DNA of 64,000 nucleotides. Origin: JANQEU01 sp965228045 (lineage in GTDB: Bacteria; Bacteroidota; Bacteroidia; Cytophagales; Cyclobacteriaceae). The notes below the pieces were generated by a model. It did no database searches. It was given only the letters and a program-made list of their open reading frames with translations, and was not told where the DNA came from. Below, in pieces: positions 1-8,940 of the stretch (its first letter is position 1; the number at the start of each line of letters is the position of its first letter). A program made the translations under genes and the position numbers. Location: positions 3,534,001 through 3,598,000 of the forward strand of contig OZ245789.1 in the NCBI GenBank assembly GCA_965228045.1. The letters run 5' to 3'.

Positions 1-2
1 AA

Positions 3-980
3 GTAGTTGAAGTGAGCGGTATGGAAGAGGTGGAAGAATTAGGCAAAGAACTTGAAGGGAAAATAGTGTTTTACAATGGACCCATGGATCGGACATTAAC
101 GGAGACCTTCAGAGCTTATGGTAATGCCGTAATTCAAAGAGCATATGGTGCCTCGGAAGCCGCCAAGTATGGTGCCAAAGCAGTGATCGTCAGGTCTATG
201 ACCCAGGCATTGGATGACGTACCACATACAGGATCATTGCGGTACAAACCGAATATGCCAAGGATACCTGCGGTGGCAGTTAGTACAGAAGACGCGGAAT
301 TATTGAGTCTCCTGCTCAAGCAGGAGCAAGTGGAACTGTATTTGGAAACACATTGTGAAATCCGCGAGGATGTACTCTCCTACAACGTCATTGGGCAGTT
401 AAACGGTAGCGAATTCCCGGATGAATATATAGCTGTTGGAGGACACCTCGACAGCTGGGATGTGGGAGAAGGCGCACACGATGACGGTTCTGGGTGTATG
501 CAGGCCATTGAAGCTCTCAGGCTCTTCAAGGAGCTTGGTATCCAGCCGAAAAGGACGATTAGAGCAGTCATGTGGATGAATGAAGAAAATGGTCTTGCCG
601 GAGGACGGGAATATGCCCGAGTTGCTGCAGAAGAGGGATTAAATCATATTGCAGCCATTGAATCAGACAGAGGTGGTTTCCTTCCTATTGGATTCTCTTC
701 TACTGGAGACTCCGAAAGCCAAACGAAACTTCGGTCCTGGAAGTCATTATTCCTGCCCTACGGACTATACAATTTTGATAGAAATGGAGGTGGTGCAGAC
801 ATTGGTCCGTTGGCACAGAATGGAACCTTCCTCATAGGACTATTACCAGATGGTCAAAGATATTTCAGATACCATCATACACCGGCAGATGTATTTGAGG
901 CCGTCGACAGAAGAGAACTCGAACTTGGTGCTGCGAGTATGTCGGCGCTCATTTACCTGATCGACCAGTACGGCCTTTAG
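3..980 (+). CDS. M28-family zinc aminopeptidase/carboxypeptidase, 5' partial
   Basis: The frame is open to the left edge (V-V-E precedes the first GTG), so the true start and N-terminus lie outside the window. The visible part begins in a PA-like domain (GKIVFYNGPMD) and continues into an M28 peptidase domain. The expected di-zinc ligand motifs are present: GGHLDSWD, HDDGSG, MNEENG, ESDRGG and the late YHHTPAD. The order PA insert then peptidase fits carboxypeptidase Q-like exopeptidases, usually exported and acting on small peptides. The signal peptide cannot be seen. The gene ends 8 bp before a perfect palindrome that probably terminates it. Family call is firm; substrate is not. Confidence 0.9.
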   Translation, partial: VVEVSGMEEVEELGKELEGKIVFYNGPMDRTLTETFRAYGNAVIQRAYGASEAAKYGAKAVIVRSMTQALDDVPHTGSLRYKPNMPRIPAVAVSTEDAELLSLLLKQEQVELYLETHCEIREDVLSYNVIGQLNGSEFPDEYIAVGGHLDSWDVGEGAHDDGSGCMQAIEALRLFKELGIQPKRTIRAVMWMNEENGLAGGREYARVAAEEGLNHIAAIESDRGGFLPIGFSSTGDSESQTKLRSWKSLFLPYGLYNFDRNGGGADIGPLAQNGTFLIGLLPDGQRYFRYHHTPADVFEAVDRRELELGAASMSALIYLIDQYGL

Positions 981-987
981 AAGTTTT

Positions 988-1021
988 GCGATCAGGATTT
1001 ACCCGGGTAAATCCTGATCGC
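988..1021. terminator. 34-bp perfect palindrome between convergent genes
   Basis: The 34 bases are a perfect palindrome centred on CCCGGG, starting GCGATCAGG. It lies between the M28 peptidase (+, stop at 980) and the DUF6768-like gene (-, stop at 1047). A long GC-centred hairpin between convergent genes fits a bidirectional terminator, although only short T runs flank it (four T on the left). A protein-binding site is the alternative. Confidence 0.6.
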
Positions 1022-1046
1022 ACGAATCCAAGCAACCATAACGAGA

Positions 1047-1433
1047 TCATTGCTGTTTGTTTTTTGAAGCCAGGACGGCTACCTGGTATTCCAGGTGCTT
1101 AATGTGCTTGATCATCGCGTTCTTATCCATTTGCATCCAGCTCCAGATTTTCAACAGCGAGACTGTTATGAAGCCAAAAAAGAATCCGACAGACCAGAGT
1201 ATCATTTCCCGCACGGTTTCTACCTGAAATATCATGTAGACGCTGTAAACGGCAATTCCAAGGAAGACGAAAATGAACACAAAACTCAATACCGCTACCC
1301 AGGCATTCTTTCCTTTATAGATACCCATTAGCTGTTCAGGAATAGAATCTTCTTCCAGGTCCTTAAAATACTCTGCCTCCTCCCGGGTCAGAGCCTCTTC
1401 GATCAGTCGATCGATTTCTTCTACATTTTTCAT
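1047..1433 (-). CDS. DUF6768-like two-helix membrane protein
   Basis: A 128-aa protein with an acidic N-terminal part (residues 1-40), two hydrophobic segments at about 44-68 and 78-98, and a charged C-terminal tail. Layout and the phrase 'MQMDKNA' after the second helix resemble the DUF6768 family as I remember it. It starts 6 bp after the stop of the ECF sigma gene, so the two are co-transcribed. This position is typical of an anti-sigma or sigma-modulating membrane partner, but no zinc anti-sigma motif is seen, so that role is inference. Confidence 0.75.
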   Translation of the reverse strand: MKNVEEIDRLIEEALTREEAEYFKDLEEDSIPEQLMGIYKGKNAWVAVLSFVFIFVFLGIAVYSVYMIFQVETVREMILWSVGFFFGFITVSLLKIWSWMQMDKNAMIKHIKHLEYQVAVLASKNKQQ

Positions 1434-1439
1434 GCTATT

Positions 1440-1967
1440 CTATGTTAACAGTTCTTTCAATTGCTTTCTTGCGTTAAAAAGCCTGGATTTTACAGTTCCG
1501 GATGGTACTTCCAGTACTGCAGAAATTTCATCTACGGAGTGCTTCTCCAGGTAAAACATCATGAGTATCAACCTCTGTTGATCAGGTAATTTCTTCATGG
1601 CCAGATTCAACCTTTCCACTACATCCTCCTCCCCATCGCCACCATCACTTTCCACCAGCTGAGGATACTCGATTTTCCGCTCCCTTTGATTCGACCTGAT
1701 CCAGTCAACAGCTTTTCGTGTTGCGATTCTCAGCGCCCATATACCAAAAAGAGCTGGTTCGCGAAGGTTGTAAATACCCTTTAATATGGCTTCCCAAACT
1801 TCCTGAGCCAGATCCTCGGCTACCTCCTGCTCATATGTATGCCGGTTCAGCTGCCTTTTGATCTTCTGGTGCCACCGCTTGATCAGCAGCTCCATGGCCT
1901 TCTTATCGCCTTCACGATATTTCAGAACAAGTAATTCATCAAAGATCTGATCAGCAGACTTTTTCAT
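1440..1967 (-). CDS. ECF-type RNA polymerase sigma-70 factor
   Basis: 175 aa. Region 2 spans about residues 12-95, with the core-binding segment 'DLAQEVWEAI' and a -10 recognition helix ending 'AVDWIRSNQRE'. Region 4 spans about 115-172, with 'LPDQQRLILMMFYLE' and the helix-turn-helix 'SVDEISAVLEVPSGTVKSR'. Length and order match small extracytoplasmic-function sigma factors. It is first in a two-gene operon with the membrane protein at 1047-1433, which is the likely regulator. The activating signal is not deducible. Confidence 0.93.
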   Translation of the reverse strand: MKKSADQIFDELLVLKYREGDKKAMELLIKRWHQKIKRQLNRHTYEQEVAEDLAQEVWEAILKGIYNLREPALFGIWALRIATRKAVDWIRSNQRERKIEYPQLVESDGGDGEEDVVERLNLAMKKLPDQQRLILMMFYLEKHSVDEISAVLEVPSGTVKSRLFNARKQLKELLT

Positions 1968-2053
1968 AATTCATATCAATAGTCGGCGTTATTCTTATGA
2001 GGTTCAATCAAAGTGGAATTATTTTTCATAAATATTCATTCTAGCTTTATATC

Positions 2054-2635
2054 ATGCGATCATCTCTATTTCTATTTTCAATCATAGCGTACCTGTTGGT
2101 GGGCCTAAACGGTTGCGATCAGGAGGATGTTAAGTCCCGGGCGAGGGCCAAACTTGTCTCTATAAACGCCACTTCCGATTCGACATATTTACCCGGTACA
2201 GAAGAGATTGGAGAGGCTGTTTTTACAGACCTCGGTGACCGGGTTCGCGTTTTTATACAGCTCTATGATATGATCCCAAACTGGGGGCATGCCGTTCACA
2301 TTCACAATGGTTCTTGCGAGCAACCCACAAATCATTGGAATATGGGAGACACCATCAATTATTGCAACGAAATGAACCTGGGAGAACCATGGATGCGGCC
2401 AAAAGCCGGGGATATCGGTAACGTGGAAACAGATGACTTTGGGGATGGTATCCTGATCGTAGAGAGTGAGTTCTGGGATCTGAATGGCTCCAGTGAAAAA
2501 AACCTGGAGGGACTGGTTGTGGTGATCCACGAAAAACCGGAGGATTTTGAGATTGAATGCGGTGAGATGCATACACACAAACACAATAATCGTAAATTGG
2601 CGTGCGGAACCATATTCCTCGATGCCAATGATTAA
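2054..2635 (+). CDS. Cu/Zn superoxide dismutase-like lipoprotein lacking zinc ligands
   Basis: 193 aa with a lipoprotein signal ending '...VGLNGC' (Cys21). The fold markers of SodC are present: 'HAVHIHNGSC' (first two copper His), 'NHWN' (candidate third His), 'AGDIGN', 'VVVIHEKPEDF' (last copper His) and 'LACGTI'. The segment before AGDIGN, where zinc-binding SODs have His residues, reads 'EPWMRPK', so two zinc His appear lost. This suggests a copper-only SOD-like protein anchored in an envelope membrane. It overlaps the downstream dipeptidase by 14 bp. A candidate -7 element TAGCTTTA lies at 2042-2049. Catalytic activity is unproven. Confidence 0.8.
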   Translation: MRSSLFLFSIIAYLLVGLNGCDQEDVKSRARAKLVSINATSDSTYLPGTEEIGEAVFTDLGDRVRVFIQLYDMIPNWGHAVHIHNGSCEQPTNHWNMGDTINYCNEMNLGEPWMRPKAGDIGNVETDDFGDGILIVESEFWDLNGSSEKNLEGLVVVIHEKPEDFEIECGEMHTHKHNNRKLACGTIFLDAND

Positions 2636-3794
2636 AAGAATTCTTCGTTACCTCATAGCAATCCTTATTATAGCACTAGTAGGCTTTTTCTTCCTTGCCG
2701 GAAAAATTGCGGATCGACAAATGAATGGCATAGAGGAAGTTGAGAATTATGAAGTCTCTTCTCGAGCTAAATCCCTTCACCCTACCATATATGTCAGTGA
2801 CTTGCATTCTGATAACCTGCTATGGGACAGAGATATGCTGGCTGATCATTCGCATGGACACGTGGATGTACCAAGGCTAATTGAAGGTGGATTTGCCATC
2901 CAGGTATTTGATGCTGTGATCAAAACACCCAAGAATCTGAACTACCAGTCCAACAACGGAGAGACAGATAACATCCGGACGCTTGCCATGGCAAACAGGT
3001 GGCCTATCGGTGCGTGGTTCAGCCTTTATCAGCGGGCCCTGCATCAAAGCGAGATTCTACATGAGGCAGCCAATCAGTCTTCATCACTGGAGATCATCAA
3101 ATCCAAAAGCGATCTGGACCTGTTTATGAGTCTTAGAAAAAGCAACAGTTACCTCGTTGGAGGCATCCTTTCCATTGAAGGGCTTCATGCAGCCGAGGGC
3201 GAGATGCAAAAAATTGATGGCCTAATAGAAGCCGGATATCGAATCATAGGCCTCGTTCATTTCTTTGACAATGAAGTGGCCGGGTCTTCTGCCGGAGAAA
3301 CCCAAGGTGGATTAACAGACTTCGGAAAACGCGTAGTAAGAAGATTGGAGTCAGAAAATATTATTGTGGACCTTGCACATAGTTCTAATCAGACTATTTC
3401 AGAAGTATTGGATATAGCCAAAAACCCTGTCGTGGTTTCGCATACTGGTGTGAAAGGAATCTATGACAGCCCCAGGAATCTATCGGATGGCGAGATCAGG
3501 AGGATCGCTGAAAACGGCGGACTGATCGGTATTGGGTTCTGGAGTGAGGCCGTTGGCGGGACACATCCAACTAACATCGCCATGGCTATTCGGTATGTGG
3601 TGGACCTTGTTGGAATCGAATATGTGGCATTGGGATCGGATTTCGACGGAGCGGTCACGGTAGGGTTTGATTCGTCTGAAATGATCTACCTCACCGAGGC
3701 ACTCATTCAGGAGGGTTTCTCCAATGAGGAAATCCGTCAGATAATGGGTGGCAATCAGATCCGGTTTTTACAGGAAAATCTCCCTGTCCGGTAG
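2622..3794 (+). CDS. Membrane-anchored M19 (renal-type) dipeptidase
   Basis: Family M19 zinc dipeptidase of about 390 aa, acting on dipeptides at the envelope. It has an N-terminal membrane helix (about residues 8-26), then the metal-binding 'SDLHSDNLLWD', the bridging Glu in 'LSIEGLHAAE', His in 'IVDLAHSS' and 'VVVSHTG', and Asp in 'ALGSDFDG'. I chose ATG 2622 (ATG 2628 is equally possible); the longer open frame from 2547 would run inside the SOD-like gene and lacks sense. The start overlaps the upstream gene, so the two are translationally coupled. Confidence 0.92.
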   Translation: MPMIKRILRYLIAILIIALVGFFFLAGKIADRQMNGIEEVENYEVSSRAKSLHPTIYVSDLHSDNLLWDRDMLADHSHGHVDVPRLIEGGFAIQVFDAVIKTPKNLNYQSNNGETDNIRTLAMANRWPIGAWFSLYQRALHQSEILHEAANQSSSLEIIKSKSDLDLFMSLRKSNSYLVGGILSIEGLHAAEGEMQKIDGLIEAGYRIIGLVHFFDNEVAGSSAGETQGGLTDFGKRVVRRLESENIIVDLAHSSNQTISEVLDIAKNPVVVSHTGVKGIYDSPRNLSDGEIRRIAENGGLIGIGFWSEAVGGTHPTNIAMAIRYVVDLVGIEYVALGSDFDGAVTVGFDSSEMIYLTEALIQEGFSNEEIRQIMGGNQIRFLQENLPVR

Positions 3795-3796
3795 GA

Positions 3797-4852
3797 TCAA
3801 TCGTCCTCTGAAGATAATAACGATTCTATTTTAGCATCCTCGGAGGCATTATTCAAACCTAACCACTGCAAAGCAGAACGGTACATGATGTTTTCATAAT
3901 CCTCAGCTCCAAGCTCCATTTCTTCAATGAACCGACCGATCTCCAGGTCTCCCAACGGAAAAGGATAATCTGAACCTAAACATACTTTATCCGAACCTAC
4001 TATGTCCAGTACATATTGCAGAAGCTTGGGATCGTGGGTAATGCTGTCAACCCAGAATTTTCCAAGATACTCCCGGGGATTAACATTATTATGAACAGCA
4101 ACCAGGTCCGGTCGACAGTTAAAGCCATGTTCCAGCCTTCCAATGGTAGGCAGGAACGAACCGCCGGCGTGGGCAAAACAAACTCGTAAGTCAGGATACC
4201 TATGAAAAACACCGCCAAAGATCATGGATGCTATGGCCCTGCTTGTTTCGGCCGGCATACCTACGAGCCATGGCAACCAGTATTTCTCTATCTGATCGGA
4301 GCCCATCATTTCCCATGGATGAACCAGTACGGCCATGTCAAGTTTTTCACAGGCTTCGAAAAATTCGAAAAACCTGGGCTTGCTCAGGTTCTGTCCATTG
4401 ATGTTACTACCAATCTGAACGCCCGGAAATCCAAGCTCCTTACAACGCTCCAGTTCTTCCAGTGCCAGGTCGATGTCCTGCATCGGGACAGTACCCAGGC
4501 CGAGGTAGTGATTAGGATACTTACTACAGGTCTCGGCGATATCATCATTCAAAAACTGGCTCAGTTGAAGACAATCATTGGGTTGGGCCCAATAACTAAA
4601 CATGACAGGAATTGTGCAAACAACCTGGATGCGTGTATCAAATTCCTCGTATTCCTTAATTCGAATTTCAGGATCCCAGCAATTATCCGCGATTTCCCTG
4701 AAAAACTTATCTCCCTTCATCATCCGGGCATAACCAGGTTTATGATGAAGCAAACTGATAAAATCCCCGTAACCAAACTTGTCTGCGAAATTCGGCAGGT
4801 GCTTAGGGATAATATGCGTATGCATATCTATTTTCAGCGAAGCTTTAGGCAT
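3797..4852 (-). CDS. ACMSD-like amidohydrolase-family decarboxylase
   Basis: 351 aa, metal-dependent amidohydrolase superfamily. Motifs: 'DMHTHIIPKHLP' (HxH), 'VLVHPWEMMG', 'FAHAGGSFLPTIGRLEHG' and 'CLGSDYPFPLGD'. These match 2-amino-3-carboxymuconate-6-semialdehyde decarboxylase of the kynurenine/3-hydroxyanthranilate route, which diverts the intermediate from quinolinate. Length fits. No other kynurenine gene is visible in the window, so a related decarboxylase role remains possible. It ends 2 bp from the convergent dipeptidase stop. Confidence 0.88.
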   Translation of the reverse strand: MPKASLKIDMHTHIIPKHLPNFADKFGYGDFISLLHHKPGYARMMKGDKFFREIADNCWDPEIRIKEYEEFDTRIQVVCTIPVMFSYWAQPNDCLQLSQFLNDDIAETCSKYPNHYLGLGTVPMQDIDLALEELERCKELGFPGVQIGSNINGQNLSKPRFFEFFEACEKLDMAVLVHPWEMMGSDQIEKYWLPWLVGMPAETSRAIASMIFGGVFHRYPDLRVCFAHAGGSFLPTIGRLEHGFNCRPDLVAVHNNVNPREYLGKFWVDSITHDPKLLQYVLDIVGSDKVCLGSDYPFPLGDLEIGRFIEEMELGAEDYENIMYRSALQWLGLNNASEDAKIESLLSSEDD

Positions 4853-4877
4853 CTTACAAATTTAATAAATCGTAGGT

Positions 4878-6056
4878 CTATTGCCTGCAGGAATTCCAAA
4901 GAGATGAATTTGAGCTGATTTCGACACCGCGTTGGCTCGCATTTTGAAGACATTCGCATCCTCTTTGATCATCGTCAAGCTCAAAATAAGTTAGTGCCGC
5001 GTTATACCATACAGTGCCATTGCTACGATCGCGGGCCAGGTATTGCTCATAGTATGAAACGGATTGGGTGTATTCCTGTATTTGGTGAAAACTATTTCCC
5101 AGAAGATAATAGGCTTCAAATCTTGATGGGTCGACTTCCAGCACCTTTTTGAAAAAAGCGACAGCATCCCGGTAGTCCCCTCTTTGATAATTGAGTCTGC
5201 CGGAATTGATCAATAGCAAAGGATCGTTTGGTCTGAGCGCCAACGCCTCCCTGAACAGGCTCTCAGCAAGGTCATATTCCCTTGATTGATAGGCCTCCAC
5301 TGCCCGATAGGATATCATTGGAAAGAATTCCGCGTTATGCAAAATTCTGTTAGGCACGGGATGTTCCGGATCAAGTATGACCAGGTTATACCAACCAATG
5401 ACCAGGTCAGGATCTATTCGAACGGCTCGTTCCAGGTCATTCAAAGCAAGTTGTCTCTGGTTAGTTTCTTTGTATAACAGGGCCCTATTGACAAAATTCT
5501 GTGCCGAAGAATCTCTCTCAATTGAAGAATTTAAATCGTTAAGCGCCTTTTCATACTCTCCGATCGCCTGGAATGCCAATCCTCTCAATCCATAGACCTG
5601 GGCGCGCATGGTGGCAATTGTACTCAATTTCACCTGCTCCTGCCCGTTGGGGTCCAGCTGATAGTAGATGGCGGAAGTAGAGGCTTGCCCATCAAAATCC
5701 AGGACCATATTAAAATCCTGGATCGCCTGGTTGTAAATCCCCTTATTGTAATAAAGTAAGCCGCGTTTAAAGTAGGACTCAAGATGACCGGGATCAAGCG
5801 CAACTGCATTGGTCAATGAACTAATCGCACGGGTACTGTTGCCCATAGCTTCATAAATCATGGACTCCATGAAAAATCCCTGGGGATCGCGCTCCGTAAG
5901 CAGATACTTTTCGATCTCCCTCAGTGCTTCTGAATACTGTGCTTCGTAATAGAGCCTCCTGGCTTCCGCAAATAACTCCTCAGGGGCATATCTGGACTGC
6001 GCCATAACTGTGCAGCCAACAAAAAACAAAAAACCTGCTACTAACTTCCTCGACAT
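4878..6056 (-). CDS. Exported TPR-repeat protein
   Basis: About 392 aa starting MSRKLVAGFLFF, with a signal peptide ending near 'TVMAQS'. An open frame continues upstream to 6185, but ATG 6056 gives the proper signal peptide. The rest is a run of tetratricopeptide repeats, for example 'YFKRGLLYYNKGIYNQAIQD', 'GLRGLAFQAIGEYEKAL', and two further blocks near the C-terminus ('INSGRLNYQRGDYRDAV'). TPR proteins are scaffolds; the partner is unknown. It lies between the ACMSD-like gene and a hypothetical gene, all on the minus strand. Confidence 0.9.
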   Translation of the reverse strand: MSRKLVAGFLFFVGCTVMAQSRYAPEELFAEARRLYYEAQYSEALREIEKYLLTERDPQGFFMESMIYEAMGNSTRAISSLTNAVALDPGHLESYFKRGLLYYNKGIYNQAIQDFNMVLDFDGQASTSAIYYQLDPNGQEQVKLSTIATMRAQVYGLRGLAFQAIGEYEKALNDLNSSIERDSSAQNFVNRALLYKETNQRQLALNDLERAVRIDPDLVIGWYNLVILDPEHPVPNRILHNAEFFPMISYRAVEAYQSREYDLAESLFREALALRPNDPLLLINSGRLNYQRGDYRDAVAFFKKVLEVDPSRFEAYYLLGNSFHQIQEYTQSVSYYEQYLARDRSNGTVWYNAALTYFELDDDQRGCECLQNASQRGVEISSNSSLWNSCRQ

Positions 6057-6114
6057 TGCTGAGTAGGTGTAACAGGTATTACGTAAAAAATCTGAAATTG
6101 ATCCGAAAGGATTC

Positions 6115-6924
6115 CTAATATACTTCGTGGATGCGCATACCGCTGTATTTCGGAAGGTGCTTAAATCTTCCGCCTTCGTACTCATAAAAGCTAACCGCCA
6201 TGATCAGGAACAAACCAACGTTCTCTTTGATCATTTGAGCATCGGGAATCCTTACCTGTGCCGTCATAGGCTCCGTTGGGATTTTCAGAAGAGGCAGCAT
6301 GGGGCTTTCGTATGAACCAACCTGCCCATGAATTTCTTCATTCTGGGGGCTGTATGATTTCTCCGACGGATCAAAAGCAAAATCAGAAAGGGCTACAAGC
6401 CTTGCAGTGATTTTGAAGTTTGTAGTATTGTCAGGAGTATCAAATGCTTTTTCGGGAATAAACGAAGGAAAATGCAGAATTACCTGCCCTCTTCGGGAAC
6501 CGGCCTTTACAAAATACTTCGCGTCAAAAATCTTATTATAGGGCGCCTCCGGATTAAACTCAAAACCGTTGAGATGATGTCCATGCTTACTGGGACACAT
6601 GGGTCTGGTCCCTGTTTTTCCATCCTCGTGCTTGGCAAGATTGCGGAATTGGGCTGTAAGCTTTCCGGACGTGTAGGTGGCACAGATCTCCATCATTCTA
6701 TCAGACAACGATTGTCTTATGACTTTCGACATCATGGATGCCACTCCAAATTCTTTCTGATTATTTCTTAGCTGTTCGTAATTTTTATCCGACTTGATCT
6801 GCTTGCTCGTAGGTCCCCCCTTCCTTGCTATTATGGTCTTTTCTACCCCTTTAATTTTATAGGATCTGTATCCTTCTGGTATGGTTGTGCTGGTGATGTT
6901 GGTTTCTTCGGATAGGCTCTTCAT
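6115..6924 (-). CDS. Hypothetical protein, 269 aa
   Basis: No family recognised. There is no signal peptide or membrane helix; the sequence is basic near the N-terminus, with 'FNPEAPYNKIFDAKYFVK' mid-protein and a C-terminal 'YEYEGGRFKHLPKYSGMRI'. It is a long unbroken frame with codon use like its neighbours, and sits 58 bp upstream of the TPR gene on the same strand. Function unknown. Confidence 0.75.
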   Translation of the reverse strand: MKSLSEETNITSTTIPEGYRSYKIKGVEKTIIARKGGPTSKQIKSDKNYEQLRNNQKEFGVASMMSKVIRQSLSDRMMEICATYTSGKLTAQFRNLAKHEDGKTGTRPMCPSKHGHHLNGFEFNPEAPYNKIFDAKYFVKAGSRRGQVILHFPSFIPEKAFDTPDNTTNFKITARLVALSDFAFDPSEKSYSPQNEEIHGQVGSYESPMLPLLKIPTEPMTAQVRIPDAQMIKENVGLFLIMAVSFYEYEGGRFKHLPKYSGMRIHEVY

Positions 6925-7234
6925 TAACTTTCTATAACTACGGTTCTTACTACGGTTTCTTAGATTCGGAATTTAGCGAATAGTTAGGGTTCCCCCAAAA
7001 TTTACAGGTGATTTTTGATTTAAATCTTAAGATTTTAATCATTGATAACTAACTACTTATGTGTCCAATACAAATTTAAGAACTGTCAGGTAATCACCTG
7101 ATGACTAAACGTCAAAAGGCGAATAACAAGCGCTGAATAAGTAAATCCTTTAAGTGAATGTTATGTAACCCCTTCAGGAAGCAGGATTATGTTAATTTAG
7201 CGACCTAATCCTAAGAGAACTTTTATTCACAGTT
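6925..7234. other. Intergenic region between divergent genes, with two small palindromes
   Basis: No gene is seen in these 310 bp. They separate the divergent hypothetical gene and gamma-glutamyltransferase, so should hold both promoters. Two symmetric sites stand out: the perfect 14-bp palindrome AAATCTTAAGATTT at 7022-7035 and the hairpin TCAGGTAATCACCTGA at 7086-7101. A weak -7-like TAATTTAG lies around 7195-7202. Confidence 0.5.
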
Positions 7235-8935
7235 ATGAGAACAGCCCCTCTATTGACCCTTGCCTTTATACTGCTTTTGCAGGCATGCCAGCAACCCACT
7301 AAATCCGTCATCAATCAAAAATCGGGTGCCATTGGTGATTCGGCAATGGTCACCTCTACCCATCCTCTCGCCACAGAGATCGGTTTGAAAGTATTAAGGA
7401 AAGGTGGAAACGCATTTGATGCTACCGTGGCCGTTCACTTTGCCTTGCAGGTAGTGTTTCCGGAAGCTGGCAATATTGGTGGAGGTGGATTCGCAGTGGT
7501 GCGAACAAGTGAAGGAGAGACAGCGGCATTGGATTTCAGGGAGAAGGCCCCAAAATATGCCTCGCGTGACATGTACCTTGACGCAAACGGTGATGTGGTA
7601 CCCATGAAAAGCAGGATAGGTCATAAGGCAGCGGGAGTGCCCGGCTCAGTAGCGGGGATGTGGGAGCTACACCAAAAATATGGCTCGATGCCATGGTCGG
7701 ACCTTGTTCAGTATTCCATAGAACTGGCCTACAATGGCCATGTTCTCACCGAAAATGCAGCATATAACCTCAATGACAAGCAGGATGACTTCAGGGAAGC
7801 GAACAGATATACACCATGGGTAGTAAATGAATCGGGCTGGAACGCAGGTGACACTGTGAAGCAGCCGGAACTTGTCGCAACTTTTGTACAGATACAGCAA
7901 AACGGGCGTGATGGCTTCTACAAAGGAATAGTAGCGGATCAAATTGCTCGGGAAATGCTGGCCGGAGGTGGACTGATCCTGGAGGAAGATCTGGAGAAAT
8001 ACCAACCTGTCTGGCGTGAACCTGTTATTGGAAGCTACAAAGGTCACAAAGTGATATCCATGCCTCCCCCATCCAGCGGTGGCGTAGCAGTCATCCAACT
8101 GCTTCAGGGTGCCGAACAGTTGAAACTTGGAAACAAGGACCATAATACACCCGAGATGATCCATATCAAGACAGAGCTGGAGCGACGGGTATATGCCGAT
8201 CGTGCCACCCATCTTGGTGATCCCGATTACTATGACGTGCCGATGGAAATGCTATTGGACAAGAAGTACAATAAAGAGCGCTTCAGCAACATCAGCTCCC
8301 ATGAGAAAACTCCTTCCCAGGAAATCAAGGAAGGTGAGGTAGAAATCATCGAAAGTGTCCAGACTACTCATTACTCCATCGTGGATCAGAAAGGTAATGC
8401 CGTATCGGTTACCACCACACTTAATGGGTATTTTGGATGCAAAGTGATGGTCAAGGGAGCCGGATTCTTCCTGAACAATGAGATGGATGACTTTAGTGCC
8501 AAGCCAGGTGTGCCCAACATGTTTGGACTCGTGGGCGGAGAAGCAAACGCCATCGCGCCAGGAAAAAGAATGTTGAGCTCCATGACTCCCACCATCGTGG
8601 AAAAAGACGGAAAGCTGTTTATGGTGACGGGTACCCCGGGAGGTGCCACCATCATCACTTCCGTATTTCAGAGCATCATAAATGTGGTAGACTATGGCAT
8701 GAGCATGCAGGAAGCTGTGGAGGCCAAGCGATTTCATAGTCAGTGGCTACCTGATGTGGTGCTTTATGAAAAAGGTGCCATCAACACAGCGGATTCCACC
8801 AGACTCACAGAAATGGGCCATGAACTAAGAATGAGGAATGCCTGGGGCAAAATCGATGCGATCCTGGTCAGAGAGGACGGTTCCTATGAAGGAGCTGCCG
8901 ACCCCAGAGGAGACGACTTCGCCGCAGGCTATTGA
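7235..8935 (+). CDS. ggt: Gamma-glutamyltransferase, lipoprotein
   Basis: 566-aa Ntn-hydrolase that cleaves or transfers the gamma-glutamyl group of glutathione and related peptides. The N-terminus is a lipoprotein signal ('FILLLQAC', Cys18). Large-subunit motifs include 'GGNAFDATVAVHFALQV' and 'GNIGGGGFAVV'. The autocleavage and nucleophile site is 'VQTTHYSIVD' (Thr near residue 377), followed by 'SSMTPTI' and 'GTPGGATII' of the small subunit. Length matches the family. It stands alone and ends 5 bp from the convergent permease gene. Confidence 0.95.
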   Translation: MRTAPLLTLAFILLLQACQQPTKSVINQKSGAIGDSAMVTSTHPLATEIGLKVLRKGGNAFDATVAVHFALQVVFPEAGNIGGGGFAVVRTSEGETAALDFREKAPKYASRDMYLDANGDVVPMKSRIGHKAAGVPGSVAGMWELHQKYGSMPWSDLVQYSIELAYNGHVLTENAAYNLNDKQDDFREANRYTPWVVNESGWNAGDTVKQPELVATFVQIQQNGRDGFYKGIVADQIAREMLAGGGLILEEDLEKYQPVWREPVIGSYKGHKVISMPPPSSGGVAVIQLLQGAEQLKLGNKDHNTPEMIHIKTELERRVYADRATHLGDPDYYDVPMEMLLDKKYNKERFSNISSHEKTPSQEIKEGEVEIIESVQTTHYSIVDQKGNAVSVTTTLNGYFGCKVMVKGAGFFLNNEMDDFSAKPGVPNMFGLVGGEANAIAPGKRMLSSMTPTIVEKDGKLFMVTGTPGGATIITSVFQSIINVVDYGMSMQEAVEAKRFHSQWLPDVVLYEKGAINTADSTRLTEMGHELRMRNAWGKIDAILVREDGSYEGAADPRGDDFAAGY

Positions 8936-8940
8936 TGTGC

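Noticed and set aside
2189..2628. Antisense frames over the SOD-like gene
   Set aside because: Shadow frames; the plus-strand gene has lipobox and SodC motifs.
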